Assembly (NCBI RefSeq): GCF_006716905.1
Contig: NZ_VFPV01000003.1
Location: 434,001 to 498,000, forward strand
Origin: Acidovorax temperans
Lineage (GTDB): Bacteria > Pseudomonadota > Gammaproteobacteria > Burkholderiales > Burkholderiaceae_C
Length of the DNA: 64,000 nucleotides
Direction of reading: 5' to 3'
The stretch's first letter is position 1. Each line of letters opens with the position of its first letter. Positions 19,917 to 27,937 of the stretch are shown piece after piece. A program made the translations under genes and the position numbers. Below the pieces are notes generated by a model. That model searched no databases, was not told where the DNA came from, and saw only the letters and a program-made list of their open reading frames with translations.

Positions 19917-20090
19917 TTACCGCCCCTTGCCCCCGGGGGTGAAGAAAAGTGCCACGCCGACGGCGATCAACGCGACAGGCCACCAGACGCGAAGCAGTTC
20001 GCGCAAGCTGATGCTGATGAGCCCCAGGTTGGTCAACAGAAAAAATACGCCCAGAACAATCAGCACGATGGCTGCGACGTTGCCCTTCAT
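19917..20090 (-). CDS. small two-helix membrane protein, LiaI/DUF5668-like
   Basis: A 57-residue protein, MKGNVAAIVLIVLGVFFLLTN, with two transmembrane helices (about 5-22 and 33-49) around LRELLRVWWP. This is the LiaI-LiaF-like (DUF5668) fold seen in short membrane proteins. GGGAG precedes the ATG at 20090; an upstream start would add a basic, unrelated leader. Function unknown. Confidence 0.7.
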   Translation of the reverse strand: MKGNVAAIVLIVLGVFFLLTNLGLISISLRELLRVWWPVALIAVGVALFFTPGGKGR

Positions 20091-20174
20091 CTGCACTCCC
20101 TTTTTTTTATGAATTGATCGGCAGCCATTATGGTGCCGGGCCCCCACGCATCCGCGATGCGGCTTGAGGCAGGG

Positions 20175-20402
20175 CTACCGCCGCCGCAGCGGCGTCAAAA
20201 GCTCGCTCAAACCGTTGTGGTCGATTTCGTGCATCAACGCCAGCAAACGGCCCAGCTCGTTGTTCGGAAAGCCCTCGCGGGCAAACCAGTTCAGGTAGTT
20301 GCCGGGCAAGTCTGCCAACACACAGCCTTTGTGCTTGCCATAGGGCATTTGCACCGTGACCAGGCGCTGCAACGCGGCCGGGTCTAGCCCAGGAATGTTC
20401 AC
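20175..20402 (-). CDS. DUF3820 family protein
   Basis: A 75-residue protein starting with GTG at 20402. MPYGKHKGCVLADLPGNYLNWFAREGFPNNELGRLL is the DUF3820 signature (putative quorum-sensing-regulated virulence factor family in Pfam). The GTG lies four bases after the stop of the SUI1-type gene, so translation is probably coupled. Function unproven. Confidence 0.75.
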   Translation of the reverse strand: MNIPGLDPAALQRLVTVQMPYGKHKGCVLADLPGNYLNWFAREGFPNNELGRLLALMHEIDHNGLSELLTPLRRR

Positions 20403-20406
20403 GCCT

Positions 20407-20778
20407 TCAGCCCCCTGCCCGCTTGACCTTGTAACCCAGCTTCTGCAGCGCGGCCATGACCTTTTCGACATGGTCGCCTTGCACCTCGATCACACCGTCC
20501 TTGACGGTGCCACCGGTACCACAAGCGGTTTTGAGCTGCTTGCCCAGCTGCTCCAGTTGGTCTGAATCCACCAGAACGCCTTTGACCAAGGTGACAGCCT
20601 TGCCCCCACGGCCTTTGGTTTCACGCGATACGCGCACGATGCCGTCGCCCGTGGGCACTGGCTTGATTTGCTTGCAGACGCACTGCGCCTGTGGCTTGCT
20701 GCAGGCAGGGCACATGCGGCCATGGTCGGTGGAATACACCAGCCCACCCAGGCTTTGAAGGTCGCGCAACGAGGCCAT
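20407..20778 (-). CDS. yciH: SUI1/eIF1-like translation factor (YciH)
   Basis: A 123-residue bacterial eIF1-like protein thought to influence start-site fidelity. The N-terminal part has a zinc-ribbon-like CPACSKPQAQCVC. The SUI1 domain follows with VSRETKGRGGKAVTLVKG and the conserved CGTGGTVKDGVIEVQGDH. First of a short run with the DUF3820 gene, and immediately downstream (3 bp) of the DUF2721 gene, so three genes probably form one operon. Confidence 0.93.
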   Translation of the reverse strand: MASLRDLQSLGGLVYSTDHGRMCPACSKPQAQCVCKQIKPVPTGDGIVRVSRETKGRGGKAVTLVKGVLVDSDQLEQLGKQLKTACGTGGTVKDGVIEVQGDHVEKVMAALQKLGYKVKRAGG

Positions 20779-20781
20779 GGC

Positions 20782-21240
20782 TCACTTCCCTCTCGCGTTC
20801 AGTAGCTGGAAATTGAGCAGGCGGGTGGCCATCACCGTCTCGGTGAAAAACAGCACCAATGCGGCCAGGAAGGAAATCACGCCCGACAGAAAGCTGGCCA
20901 CCGCCCAGCTGTGCCCCCGGAAATCCATGGTTTCGCCCAGAAACAGCAAGACGATGGTCACGCCAATCAAGAAGCCGCACAGCGTCAGCAACCCGATGCA
21001 GGCATTGGCCAAGCGCCCACGGGTGCGCAGGTAGCCCAACTCCAGCATGGCGTGGTCGTGGTGTTCGGCATCGCTGGAATTGCGGGCCCTGTCTTCCACC
21101 ACGCGTGCACGGTCAATGATGCGCGCCAGCCGCCCAGCCACCGCGCCAATCATGCCGGCCACGGCGGTCAACAAGAAAACCGGGGCCACGGCCAGCTGGA
21201 TGCCGTGGGTGATGGTGCTGGGTTCGGGGGCAATGCTCAT
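20782..21240 (-). CDS. DUF2721 membrane protein
   Basis: A 152-residue protein with about three membrane helices (near 14-36, 83-103 and 115-135). The loop GRLARIIDRARVVEDR after the first helix is the DUF2721 hallmark. Function unknown. First gene of the probable operon DUF2721-yciH-DUF3820, divergent from the DEAD-box helicase. Confidence 0.8.
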   Translation of the reverse strand: MSIAPEPSTITHGIQLAVAPVFLLTAVAGMIGAVAGRLARIIDRARVVEDRARNSSDAEHHDHAMLELGYLRTRGRLANACIGLLTLCGFLIGVTIVLLFLGETMDFRGHSWAVASFLSGVISFLAALVLFFTETVMATRLLNFQLLNARGK

Positions 21241-21543
21241 GGTCGGCTACCGGTAAGAAATCAACGCTGCAAAAGAGCGGGGAAGCGATTATCGGTGTGT
21301 TCCCGTGGCTCCAGACAGGGCACCCACCCCCTGCCGCTGAAGTACGAGAGAAACAAACTTTTCCACAGGCCTGTGCCGCCTGGCGCGAAGCGCCCGACAA
21401 TCAGGCGATCCCTGCACCGCGAAATGCCATGCCCGTTGCGCGACGGGTCTGGGCATCACGACCTGCCAACGGTTCAGGGGGGGCGCAGGTGCTCCCGCAC
21501 ACACCGTGTTTCGCGCTTTATTTGCCTCGCCAGACTCCAACCC
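21241..21543. other. 303-bp gap between divergent genes
   Basis: Holds the promoters of the DUF2721 operon and the helicase gene, but I see no convincing operator, repeat or small gene. It may include a long leader for the helicase mRNA, as is common for cold-induced DEAD-box genes; nothing in the sequence proves this. Confidence 0.4.
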
Positions 21544-22800
21544 ATGCCTTTTGCCTCCCTCGGTTTATCCCCAGCACTTGCCCAGGCCGCTGTGGCCAGC
21601 GGTTTCACTGCACCCACGCCTGTGCAGGCAGCGTCCATTCCATCGGTGCTGGAAGGACGCGATGTCTTGGCCTGTGCCCAGACGGGGTCGGGAAAAACCG
21701 CCGCCTTTGCCCTGCCCTTGCTCCAGGCCTTGCAAAGCGCCCCCCAGCAAAGGGACCCCAGCGTTCTGGTGCTGGTGCCCACGCGCGAGCTGGCATCCCA
21801 GGTGGGCGAGGTATTCAGCCAGTTCGCGTTGGCCCTGCCCACCCGCACCAGGGTGGCCGTGCTGTACGGGGGAGTCTCCATCAACCCGCAGATGATGCGC
21901 CTGCGCGGGGGCGCAGATGTGGTCGTGGCAACGCCTGGCCGGCTGCTGGATCTGGTGCAGAACAACGCACTGCGGCTGGGCCAGGTCCAACACCTGGTGC
22001 TGGATGAGGCCGATCGCCTGCTGGATCTGGGTTTTTCCGAAGAGTTGCAAGCCGTGCTGCAACTGCTGCCGCAGCGCCGCCAGAACCTGTTTTTCTCGGC
22101 CACCTTCCCCCAAGAGGTGGAAGCGCTGGCGGGAAGCCTGCTGCGCGACCCCGTGCGCATCGAGATTGCCGCCACCGAGCAAACCCAACCCGATATTGCC
22201 CAACGCGCCATCGTGGTGGATGCCCCCAGGCGCACCCAGTTGCTCAAGCACTTGATCGAGCAGCACCAGTGGTCCAGGGTGCTGGTTTTCGTGGCCACCC
22301 AATACGCCGCAGATCACGTCGCAGAAAAGCTCTACAAAGCAGGCATCTACGCATCGCCGTTTCACGGCGGGCTCAGCCAGGGCTCGCGCGCCCAAGTCTT
22401 GCAGGAGTTCAAGGATGAACGCTGGCAGGTGGTGGTGACCACCGATCTGGCCGCACGCGGGATTGATATTGCCCAGTTACCCGCCGTGGTGAATTACGAC
22501 CTTCCCCGCTCTGCGGCCGACTACACCCACCGCATCGGCCGCACCGGTCGTGCAGGGCAGAGTGGTGTGGCCGTGAGCTTCATCACCCCGGAAGCCGAAG
22601 CACATTTTCAGTTGATCGAGAAGCGGCAGAACCAGCGGCTGGCGCGTGAAACCGTGGCGGGCTTTGAGCCCACGGCCGTGGCCGTGAGCAAGCAGCCGCC
22701 CGGCACTGGCGGTATCAAGGGCAAACGCCCCAGCAAGAAAGACAAGCTGCGCGCTGCGGCAGCCCTGGCCGCCAGCGCCCAGGCCGACTCCAAAGACTGA
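21544..22800 (+). CDS. DEAD-box RNA helicase (RhlE-like)
   Basis: A 418-residue ATP-dependent RNA helicase. The Q-motif region is FTAPTPVQAASIP, Walker A is AQTGSGKT (44-51), the DEAD box is near 154-157, motif III is SAT, and motif VI is HRIGRTGRAGQ. A short basic C-terminal tail (GKRPSKKDKLR) fits the RhlE/RhlB-like group rather than DbpA. Role: ribosome assembly or RNA turnover. A much longer open frame upstream is not conserved-looking. Confidence 0.9.
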   Translation: MPFASLGLSPALAQAAVASGFTAPTPVQAASIPSVLEGRDVLACAQTGSGKTAAFALPLLQALQSAPQQRDPSVLVLVPTRELASQVGEVFSQFALALPTRTRVAVLYGGVSINPQMMRLRGGADVVVATPGRLLDLVQNNALRLGQVQHLVLDEADRLLDLGFSEELQAVLQLLPQRRQNLFFSATFPQEVEALAGSLLRDPVRIEIAATEQTQPDIAQRAIVVDAPRRTQLLKHLIEQHQWSRVLVFVATQYAADHVAEKLYKAGIYASPFHGGLSQGSRAQVLQEFKDERWQVVVTTDLAARGIDIAQLPAVVNYDLPRSAADYTHRIGRTGRAGQSGVAVSFITPEAEAHFQLIEKRQNQRLARETVAGFEPTAVAVSKQPPGTGGIKGKRPSKKDKLRAAAALAASAQADSKD

Positions 22801-22945
22801 CGCCACCAGCGCGTCAGCGACAGGCTCCAGGCCGCAACGCGGCAGCGCCTGGGCTTGGCACATGCGTGACAGTTTGCAAAAAAATGTGTGCGAGCGGGCC
22901 ATGGCGGGTGCCACAATGCACCGACTATTCCGGCAAGCCCACCAC

Positions 22946-24214
22946 ATGTCTGACCCACTAGATCTGCTGCACGCGCTGCCTGGGGCTGTGCTGATCACCC
23001 AGGACGGAGCCATCCAGTACACGAACGCGGCCGCGGTGGCATTGCTTGAAGTGGAAAGCGCTGGATGCCTGATCGGGCGGCAGTCTGGCGAATTCGTGCA
23101 CCTGGTGGACCAGATCCGCTCCACCCAACGCATCCAGCAAGTGGCTGACCCTGACCAGGAGCGGCGCCCCAACAAGTCCTCCGAATTTCGCATCTGCACG
23201 GCCAAAGGCCATTTGCGCATGGTGCTGATCTCCAGCGTCGCCGTGGAGTGGCATGGCAAGCCCGCCGTGCTGGTGTGCGGGCTGGACATGACCCACCAAA
23301 GTGAAATCCAGGCCCAACTGCGCGAGAGTGAGCAGAACTTTCGCCGTCTTTTTGAAAACATGCAGGACGTGTACTACCGCACGGACGCCAACGGCGTCGT
23401 CCAGCATGTGGGGCCCGGTGTGCGGCGCGTGCTGGGTTACGAGCCCCACGAGATCGAGGGCCGCACGGCCGAGTCGTACTACCCGCAAAGCAAAGACCGC
23501 GACGCCTTCAAGGCGGCCATCCAGCAAACAGGCGAGGTGTCGGACTTTCCGGGGCAGATGGTGCGGCGCGATGGCTCGGTGATCGACATCTCCATCAGCA
23601 GCCACGCCCTGTACGACCATGCCGGCAATTTTGCGGGCGTGGAGGGCATCTACCGCGACGTGACCCAGCGCAAAAATCTGGAGCGCGAGCTGCACCGGCT
23701 GGCCACCACCGACATGCTCACCGGCATGGCCAACCGCAGGGCTTTTCTGGAAGCAGCCACCCAGGTGTACGAAAAGGCGCGCGCTGATGGCGCGCCGTTT
23801 GCCCTGCTCATGCTGGACCTGGACCATTTCAAAACCATCAACGACGAATTGGGCCACCTGGAGGGTGACCGAGCGCTGGCAGAGTTTGCCCATGTGGTCA
23901 AAGCCCAGCTCCGGGCCACGGATGCGGTGGGCCGCTTGGGCGGTGAAGAATTCTGTGTGCTGCTGCCCCTGACGCCGCACGACCAAGCCATCGAGATTGC
24001 GACCCGCATCATGCACGGGGTTGCCTGCACGCCACTGGCCGATGAGGCAGGCCGCCCCTACCGCATCACAGTCAGCGTAGGGGTGGGCACCATCAGCCCC
24101 CATGACCGCAGTTTGCGGGACGTTTTGGACCGCGCCGACCAGGCGCTGTACCTCGCCAAGAACCGGGGCCGCAACCAGATTGCGATAGCGCCGGTGGACG
24201 GCTCTCCCACCTAA
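22946..24214 (+). CDS. PAS-GGDEF diguanylate cyclase
   Basis: About 422 residues. A divergent PAS-like N-terminal segment (LPGAVLITQDGAIQYTNAA) is followed by a typical PAS with PAC motif (LFENMQDVYYRTDANGVV to GIYRDVTQRK) and a GGDEF domain. The active-site loop is GGEEF (about residue 332), a competent variant, so cyclic-di-GMP synthesis is expected. No membrane helix was seen, so it is a cytoplasmic sensor. The ATG at 22946 is preferred over a start at 22862. Confidence 0.9.
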   Translation: MSDPLDLLHALPGAVLITQDGAIQYTNAAAVALLEVESAGCLIGRQSGEFVHLVDQIRSTQRIQQVADPDQERRPNKSSEFRICTAKGHLRMVLISSVAVEWHGKPAVLVCGLDMTHQSEIQAQLRESEQNFRRLFENMQDVYYRTDANGVVQHVGPGVRRVLGYEPHEIEGRTAESYYPQSKDRDAFKAAIQQTGEVSDFPGQMVRRDGSVIDISISSHALYDHAGNFAGVEGIYRDVTQRKNLERELHRLATTDMLTGMANRRAFLEAATQVYEKARADGAPFALLMLDLDHFKTINDELGHLEGDRALAEFAHVVKAQLRATDAVGRLGGEEFCVLLPLTPHDQAIEIATRIMHGVACTPLADEAGRPYRITVSVGVGTISPHDRSLRDVLDRADQALYLAKNRGRNQIAIAPVDGSPT

Positions 24215-24298
24215 AAACCAGTCCAAGGCAAGGTCGGGCCGATGGCCGCGAACCCCTGGCATTTCAGTGCGTGGACACAGCCACGCACCGCGTAAAGC

Positions 24299-25273
24299 TT
24301 ATTGCGCCCGTGGGTCGCCCGATCCTGGCTCTCGCTTGCCTGAACCCTTGCCACGGGACTTGAGCCGAGCCTCTTTTTTGGCAGCGCGCTCGGCATCCTT
24401 GGCCAAGCCTGCAGTCAGCCAGCACTCGAATTGCTCAGGGGTTTCCAGCGTGATGCGGCCCAGCGTGGCCGTGCGGAAGTCGGTCATCACGATTTCTGCT
24501 GTTTTTTGCAGGTTCACCCGCCCACCGCTCATCATGGCGCCACGCTTACGGCCAATGGCTTCCAGCAATTCGTCGTCCTGCATCTCGGCCATGGCGCCGG
24601 GCGGCAAGCCCAGCTTGTAGCGCGCTTCCAGCAAAGGGGCGTAGTGCGCTTGCAGGCGGCGCAGCAGCTCCAGCGCTACCAATTCCTCATCGTAGGCATT
24701 GCGCCCCACGGCGCCGCTGGCGGCCAGGTTGTAGCCGCTTTCGGGCACGATGATGCGGGGCCACAGCATGCCGGGGGTGTCCCACAGGTAGAAGTCATCG
24801 GCCAGTGTGATGCGCTGCTCCAGCTTGGTGATGCCCGCCTCGTCACCCGTCTTGGCCTGGCGCTTGTTGCTAAGCGTGTTGATCAGCGTGGACTTGCCCA
24901 CGTTGGGCACGCCGCAGATCAGCACCCGCATGGGCTTGGCCATGCCGCCCCGGTTGGGTGCCAGCAGGTGGCAGGCATCGATGAGCTTGCGCGCCGGGGC
25001 TGGGTCAGACGCATCCAGCGGCACGGCACGGGTTTCGCTCTGGGCGTTGTACCAGTCCAGCCAAAGGGCCGTGCGCTCGGGGTCGGCCACGTCCTGCTTG
25101 TTCAGCACCTTGAGCTTGGGCTTGTGGTCGGTCATTTCGGCCAGCAGCGGGTTGGCGCTGGAGCCCGGCAGGCGCGCATCCAGCACCTCGATCACCACGT
25201 CAATGTCCTTGATGCGCTCTGAGATGGCTTTTTTGGTCAGGTGCATGTGACCGGGGAACCACTGGATGGACAT
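24299..25273 (-). CDS. ylqF: circularly permuted ribosome-biogenesis GTPase (YlqF/RbgA-like)
   Basis: A 324-residue GTPase with the permuted motif order G4 NKQD (58-61), G1 GVPNVGKST (121-129), G3 DTPG (165-168). It starts MSIQWFPGHMHLTKKAI, the classic YlqF beginning, which fixes the start at 25273. It assists late 50S assembly. The C-terminus is Lys/Arg-rich (KKEARLKSRGKGSGKRE), plausible for rRNA contact. Confidence 0.92.
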   Translation of the reverse strand: MSIQWFPGHMHLTKKAISERIKDIDVVIEVLDARLPGSSANPLLAEMTDHKPKLKVLNKQDVADPERTALWLDWYNAQSETRAVPLDASDPAPARKLIDACHLLAPNRGGMAKPMRVLICGVPNVGKSTLINTLSNKRQAKTGDEAGITKLEQRITLADDFYLWDTPGMLWPRIIVPESGYNLAASGAVGRNAYDEELVALELLRRLQAHYAPLLEARYKLGLPPGAMAEMQDDELLEAIGRKRGAMMSGGRVNLQKTAEIVMTDFRTATLGRITLETPEQFECWLTAGLAKDAERAAKKEARLKSRGKGSGKREPGSGDPRAQ

Positions 25274-25398
25274 GCGGGATCTTTCTTGTTCGTTCAGTTC
25301 AGACAGAGGCGGCAAGGATAATCGCGCTGCGCTTTCCTGCGCCACCATTTCTATTGCGGCAACCGGTCAAACCGGCACGCCACCTTTTTCAGAAGCCC

Positions 25399-25653
25399 AT
25401 GCCACCACGCCAACCCACGCCCCCCAACACCCGGCAGCCCAGCAAGGCCGACAAGGAACTGCTGTTCAAAGGCGTGACCTGCGCGCTGATCGGGCTGGTG
25501 ATTGTGCTGGCGCCGTACATTGCCCGCTCGGGCGACGTGCGCGAGCTGATGGGCCAGGTAGCAGCCGTGGGCTGGTTTGCGCTGGTGCTGGGCGGGGCGT
25601 TCATCGTGCAATACGTGGTGCGCCGGGTGCGTGCCGGGGCACACCGCCAGTGA
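25399..25653 (+). CDS. small two-helix membrane protein
   Basis: An 84-residue protein with a Pro-rich polar start (MPPRQPTPPNTRQPSKADKE), two membrane helices (about 25-42 and 54-75) and a basic tail RRVRAG. No family recognised. Its stop overlaps the GTG start of the next gene (GTGA), implying translational coupling. Confidence 0.65.
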   Translation: MPPRQPTPPNTRQPSKADKELLFKGVTCALIGLVIVLAPYIARSGDVRELMGQVAAVGWFALVLGGAFIVQYVVRRVRAGAHRQ

Positions 25654-25892
25654 GCACGCGGCCTGCCCTGCCCGCCGTGGCTGCGACCCGCGCAACGGAC
25701 GGACCCAGCGCAAGCGCCATGTTTGCCGCGCTGCAGGCCCAAGCACTTGCGCAGGGCCTGGCATTGCGACCACCACCGGCCGAGCCCACCACCTGCTGCG
25801 GGCGGGGTTGCAACGGCTGCGTGTGGGAAGGCTTTGCAGACGCTGCAGAGTACTGGCGGCAGGAAGCGCTGCTGGTGCTGGGTTATGAATAA
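25650..25892 (+). CDS. oxidoreductase-like domain protein (PF09791 type)
   Basis: An 80-residue protein. RPPPAEPTTCCGRGCNGCVWEGFADAAEYW is the cysteine-rich oxidoreductase-like N-terminal domain: Pro-rich lead, then CCGxGCxxCVW. The GTG start at 25650 overlaps the previous stop. Its biochemical role is unknown to me; the four cysteines suggest metal or Fe-S binding. The MITE copy 2 insertion lies five bases past its stop. Confidence 0.75.
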   Translation: MSTRPALPAVAATRATDGPSASAMFAALQAQALAQGLALRPPPAEPTTCCGRGCNGCVWEGFADAAEYWRQEALLVLGYE

Positions 25893-25985
25893 AAATGGGC
25901 TCTTCTAGCGAATAGTAGTGATGGAAATCGCCGCACGTCTGTAAACGACGATTTCGACGTACGACATTTATCGAGTGCATCACTA

Positions 25986-27165
25986 GTGTGGCGTCTCAAA
26001 AGTAAGCATCAAATAATGGTACTCGCTGCCCGCGCCACAGATGCCAAGATGGTGTCCGCACTTTTATGCCACACGAACGGCTTGGGATCCTCGTTGTGAC
26101 GATCAATGTATTCCCGTATGGATTGCTCCAGCTGAGCAACGCTGGTGTGGGCGCTGCGCTTGATCCACTGCTCGCTGATCTGGCTAAAGAAACGCTCGAC
26201 CAGATTGAGCCAGGACGCTGAGGTGGGCGTGAAGTGAACGTGGTAGCGAGGATGGGCTGCTAGCCAGGCCCGCACTGCCTGCGTCTTGTGCGTGCCGTAG
26301 TTGTCCATGATCAGGTGAATGTCTTGTTCGCCAGGCACCGCTGCATCGATGGCTTTGAGGAACTGCAGGAATTCCACACTGCGGTGACGGCGCTTGAGCT
26401 GTCCTATGACTTTGCCAGTGGCCACATCCAGCGCTGCAAACAGCGACGTTGTGCCATGGCGCTTGTAATCGTGCGTGCGCGTGCTGGGTTTGCCAAACGT
26501 CAGTGGTAACCCTGGTTGGGTGCGATCCAGAGCCTGGATCTGGCTCTTCTCGTCCACGCACAGCACCAAGGCGCGATCGGGTGGTGCCATATACAGCCCC
26601 ACCACATCCCGTACCTTGTCCACGAAATGGGGATCCGTCGATAGCTTGAAGGTTTCTTGCAGGTGCGGCTTCAGCCCAAAGGCATGCCAGATGCGCTGCA
26701 CCGTCGCGGGCGATACGCCAGCGTGCCGACTCATCTGGCGCACGCTCCAGTGCGTGGCGTTGTCAGGCTTGCTCTGGCGAACCTTGTCCACAATGAGCTG
26801 AACCTGCTCGTCGCCCACACTGCGCGGGCGGCCAGCGCGCGGGGCATCGGTCAAACCCGCCAGACGATACGCCCGGTAGCGCCGCCGCCACTTGGAGACA
26901 GTTTGCACCGTCGTGCCCAAGCGTTGGGCAATCATGGTGCCCGACTCCCCATCTGCGCAGCCCAGCACGATTCGCATGCGCAGCTTCTCGTCCTCGGGCG
27001 CTTTGCGTACGCGCAGTCGCGCATGCAGCTCTGCGCGCTCGGCATCGGTGATCTGCAGCTTCGTGGCGGGGCGTCCAGGGTGGGCCATCAGCGTAGTCTC
27101 CTATAAGGAAGCTGATTCGACCAACACCGGTCAAGATAGTTCTATCTATTTTTGAGACACCACAC
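25986..27165 (-). mobile_element. IS630-family element inserted in the MITE
   Basis: 1180 bp between duplicated TA dinucleotides (25984-25985 and 27166-27167), as IS630/Tc1-mariner elements produce. Ends are inverted repeats starting GTGTGGYGTCTCAAAA. It carries one intact transposase gene. The target TA is inside CACTAG of the MITE right end. Confidence 0.92.
26009..27088 (-). CDS. IS630-family transposase
   Basis: 359 residues, one uninterrupted frame. An N-terminal helix-turn-helix region ([19 protein letters not shown]) and a second HTH are followed by the DDE catalytic domain, with Asp in [10 protein letters not shown], Asp in [10 protein letters not shown] and Glu in [11 protein letters not shown]. 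It appears complete and potentially active. It ends 23 bp from the left end of the element. Confidence 0.93.
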   Translation of the reverse strand: MAHPGRPATKLQITDAERAELHARLRVRKAPEDEKLRMRIVLGCADGESGTMIAQRLGTTVQTVSKWRRRYRAYRLAGLTDAPRAGRPRSVGDEQVQLIVDKVRQSKPDNATHWSVRQMSRHAGVSPATVQRIWHAFGLKPHLQETFKLSTDPHFVDKVRDVVGLYMAPPDRALVLCVDEKSQIQALDRTQPGLPLTFGKPSTRTHDYKRHGTTSLFAALDVATGKVIGQLKRRHRSVEFLQFLKAIDAAVPGEQDIHLIMDNYGTHKTQAVRAWLAAHPRYHVHFTPTSASWLNLVERFFSQISEQWIKRSAHTSVAQLEQSIREYIDRHNEDPKPFVWHKSADTILASVARAASTII

Positions 27166-27174
27166 TAGCATTCG

Positions 27175-27838
27175 GTAACCATCCCCCGGCAAAGCCGGGG
27201 GCATTCGGGATGTGAGCCGCTCAAAGCGGCTGTAAGGGGTCGCTAACGCGGCCCCTCATTCTTGGGGCCACCTATCGGTGGCTACTCACCTCCATAGACC
27301 GAGTTGGTCCAACCTCTCGTCTTCCTTCTCCTGGTTTCGGATGTACTCCCGTATCACCGCTTCGTCGCGTCCCACCGTCGAGACGAAGTACCCTCGCGCC
27401 CAGAAGTGCTGACCCACGAAGTTGCGCTTTCGCTCTCCGTACACCCGCGCAAGGTGGATTGCGCTCTTGCCTTTGATAAAGCCCACCACCTGCGACACCG
27501 AGTACTTCGGTGGGATCGACAGCATCATGTGCACGTGATCGGGCATCAGATGCCCCTCTTCAACCCTGCATTCCTTTTGCGCGGCCAACTTTCTGAATAC
27601 CTCACCCAGGTGTTCGCGTAGCTGCTTGTACAGCGTTCGCCTTCGACACTTGGGGATGAAGACCACGTGATATTTGCAATCCCAGGCCGTGTGACTCAAA
27701 CTTTCATACTTGTCCATCGTGTTTCTTCCTTTCGTTTGCTTGGCGGCTCACGATTGAAAGTCTCTACGGTGGACAACCTCCTGAAAAGTCAAACTTCTAC
27801 TGCCTCCCCGGCAGAGCCGGGGGGCCTCCTTTTGGTAG
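27175..27838 (-). mobile_element. IS200-type (IS200/IS605 family) element, tnpA only
   Basis: About 664 bp inserted without target duplication between ATTCG and CTAG of the MITE right end; one base of boundary is ambiguous. Subterminal hairpins stand at both ends: CCCCCGGCAAAGCCGGGGG on the left and a CCCCGGCAGAGCCGGGG stem on the right, as recognised by Y1 transposases. No tnpB is present. Confidence 0.85.
27286..27717 (-). CDS. tnpA: IS200-type Y1 transposase TnpA
   Basis: 143 residues, REP/HUH single-strand transposase. The metal-binding HUH motif appears as DHVHMML, and the catalytic Tyr lies in the C-terminal helix around AVIREYIRNQEKED. Begins MDKYESLSHTAWDCKYHVVF, a typical IS200 opening. 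Intact. Confidence 0.93.
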   Translation of the reverse strand: MDKYESLSHTAWDCKYHVVFIPKCRRRTLYKQLREHLGEVFRKLAAQKECRVEEGHLMPDHVHMMLSIPPKYSVSQVVGFIKGKSAIHLARVYGERKRNFVGQHFWARGYFVSTVGRDEAVIREYIRNQEKEDERLDQLGLWR

Positions 27839-27857
27839 CTAGAAGAGCCTAAAAATG

Positions 27858-27905
27858 GGCTCTAGCGCTTACACAGCAAGCGCCACCAGCTCACATTTCA
27901 ATAGC
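27858..27905. repeat. REP-like palindrome (copy d), degenerate
   Basis: AGCGCTT (27864-27870) and AAGCGCCACCAGCT (27878-27891), followed by an AT-rich end containing CAATAGC. It lies downstream of gshA and may serve as its 3'-end hairpin. Confidence 0.5.
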
Positions 27906-27937
27906 AATCCAGCATCACACCGGTCAGCCCCGGCGAA

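Larger units (their letters stand above)
25898..27849. mobile_element. MITE copy 2, split by two nested insertions
   Basis: Left part 25898-25985 matches MITE copy 1. The remaining right end is in two pieces, 27166-27174 and 27839-27849, separated by the insertions. Outer flanks carry a perfect 8-bp duplication TAAAAATG (25890-25897 and 27850-27857). Removing IS630 (with one TA) and the IS200-type element restores a 106-bp MITE identical to copy 1. Confidence 0.9.

Noticed and set aside
25351-25983. 210-codon minus-strand frame starting inside MITE copy 2
   Set aside because: It begins in the MITE and then runs antisense through two plausible small genes; the translation is Pro/Arg/Ala-rich noise.
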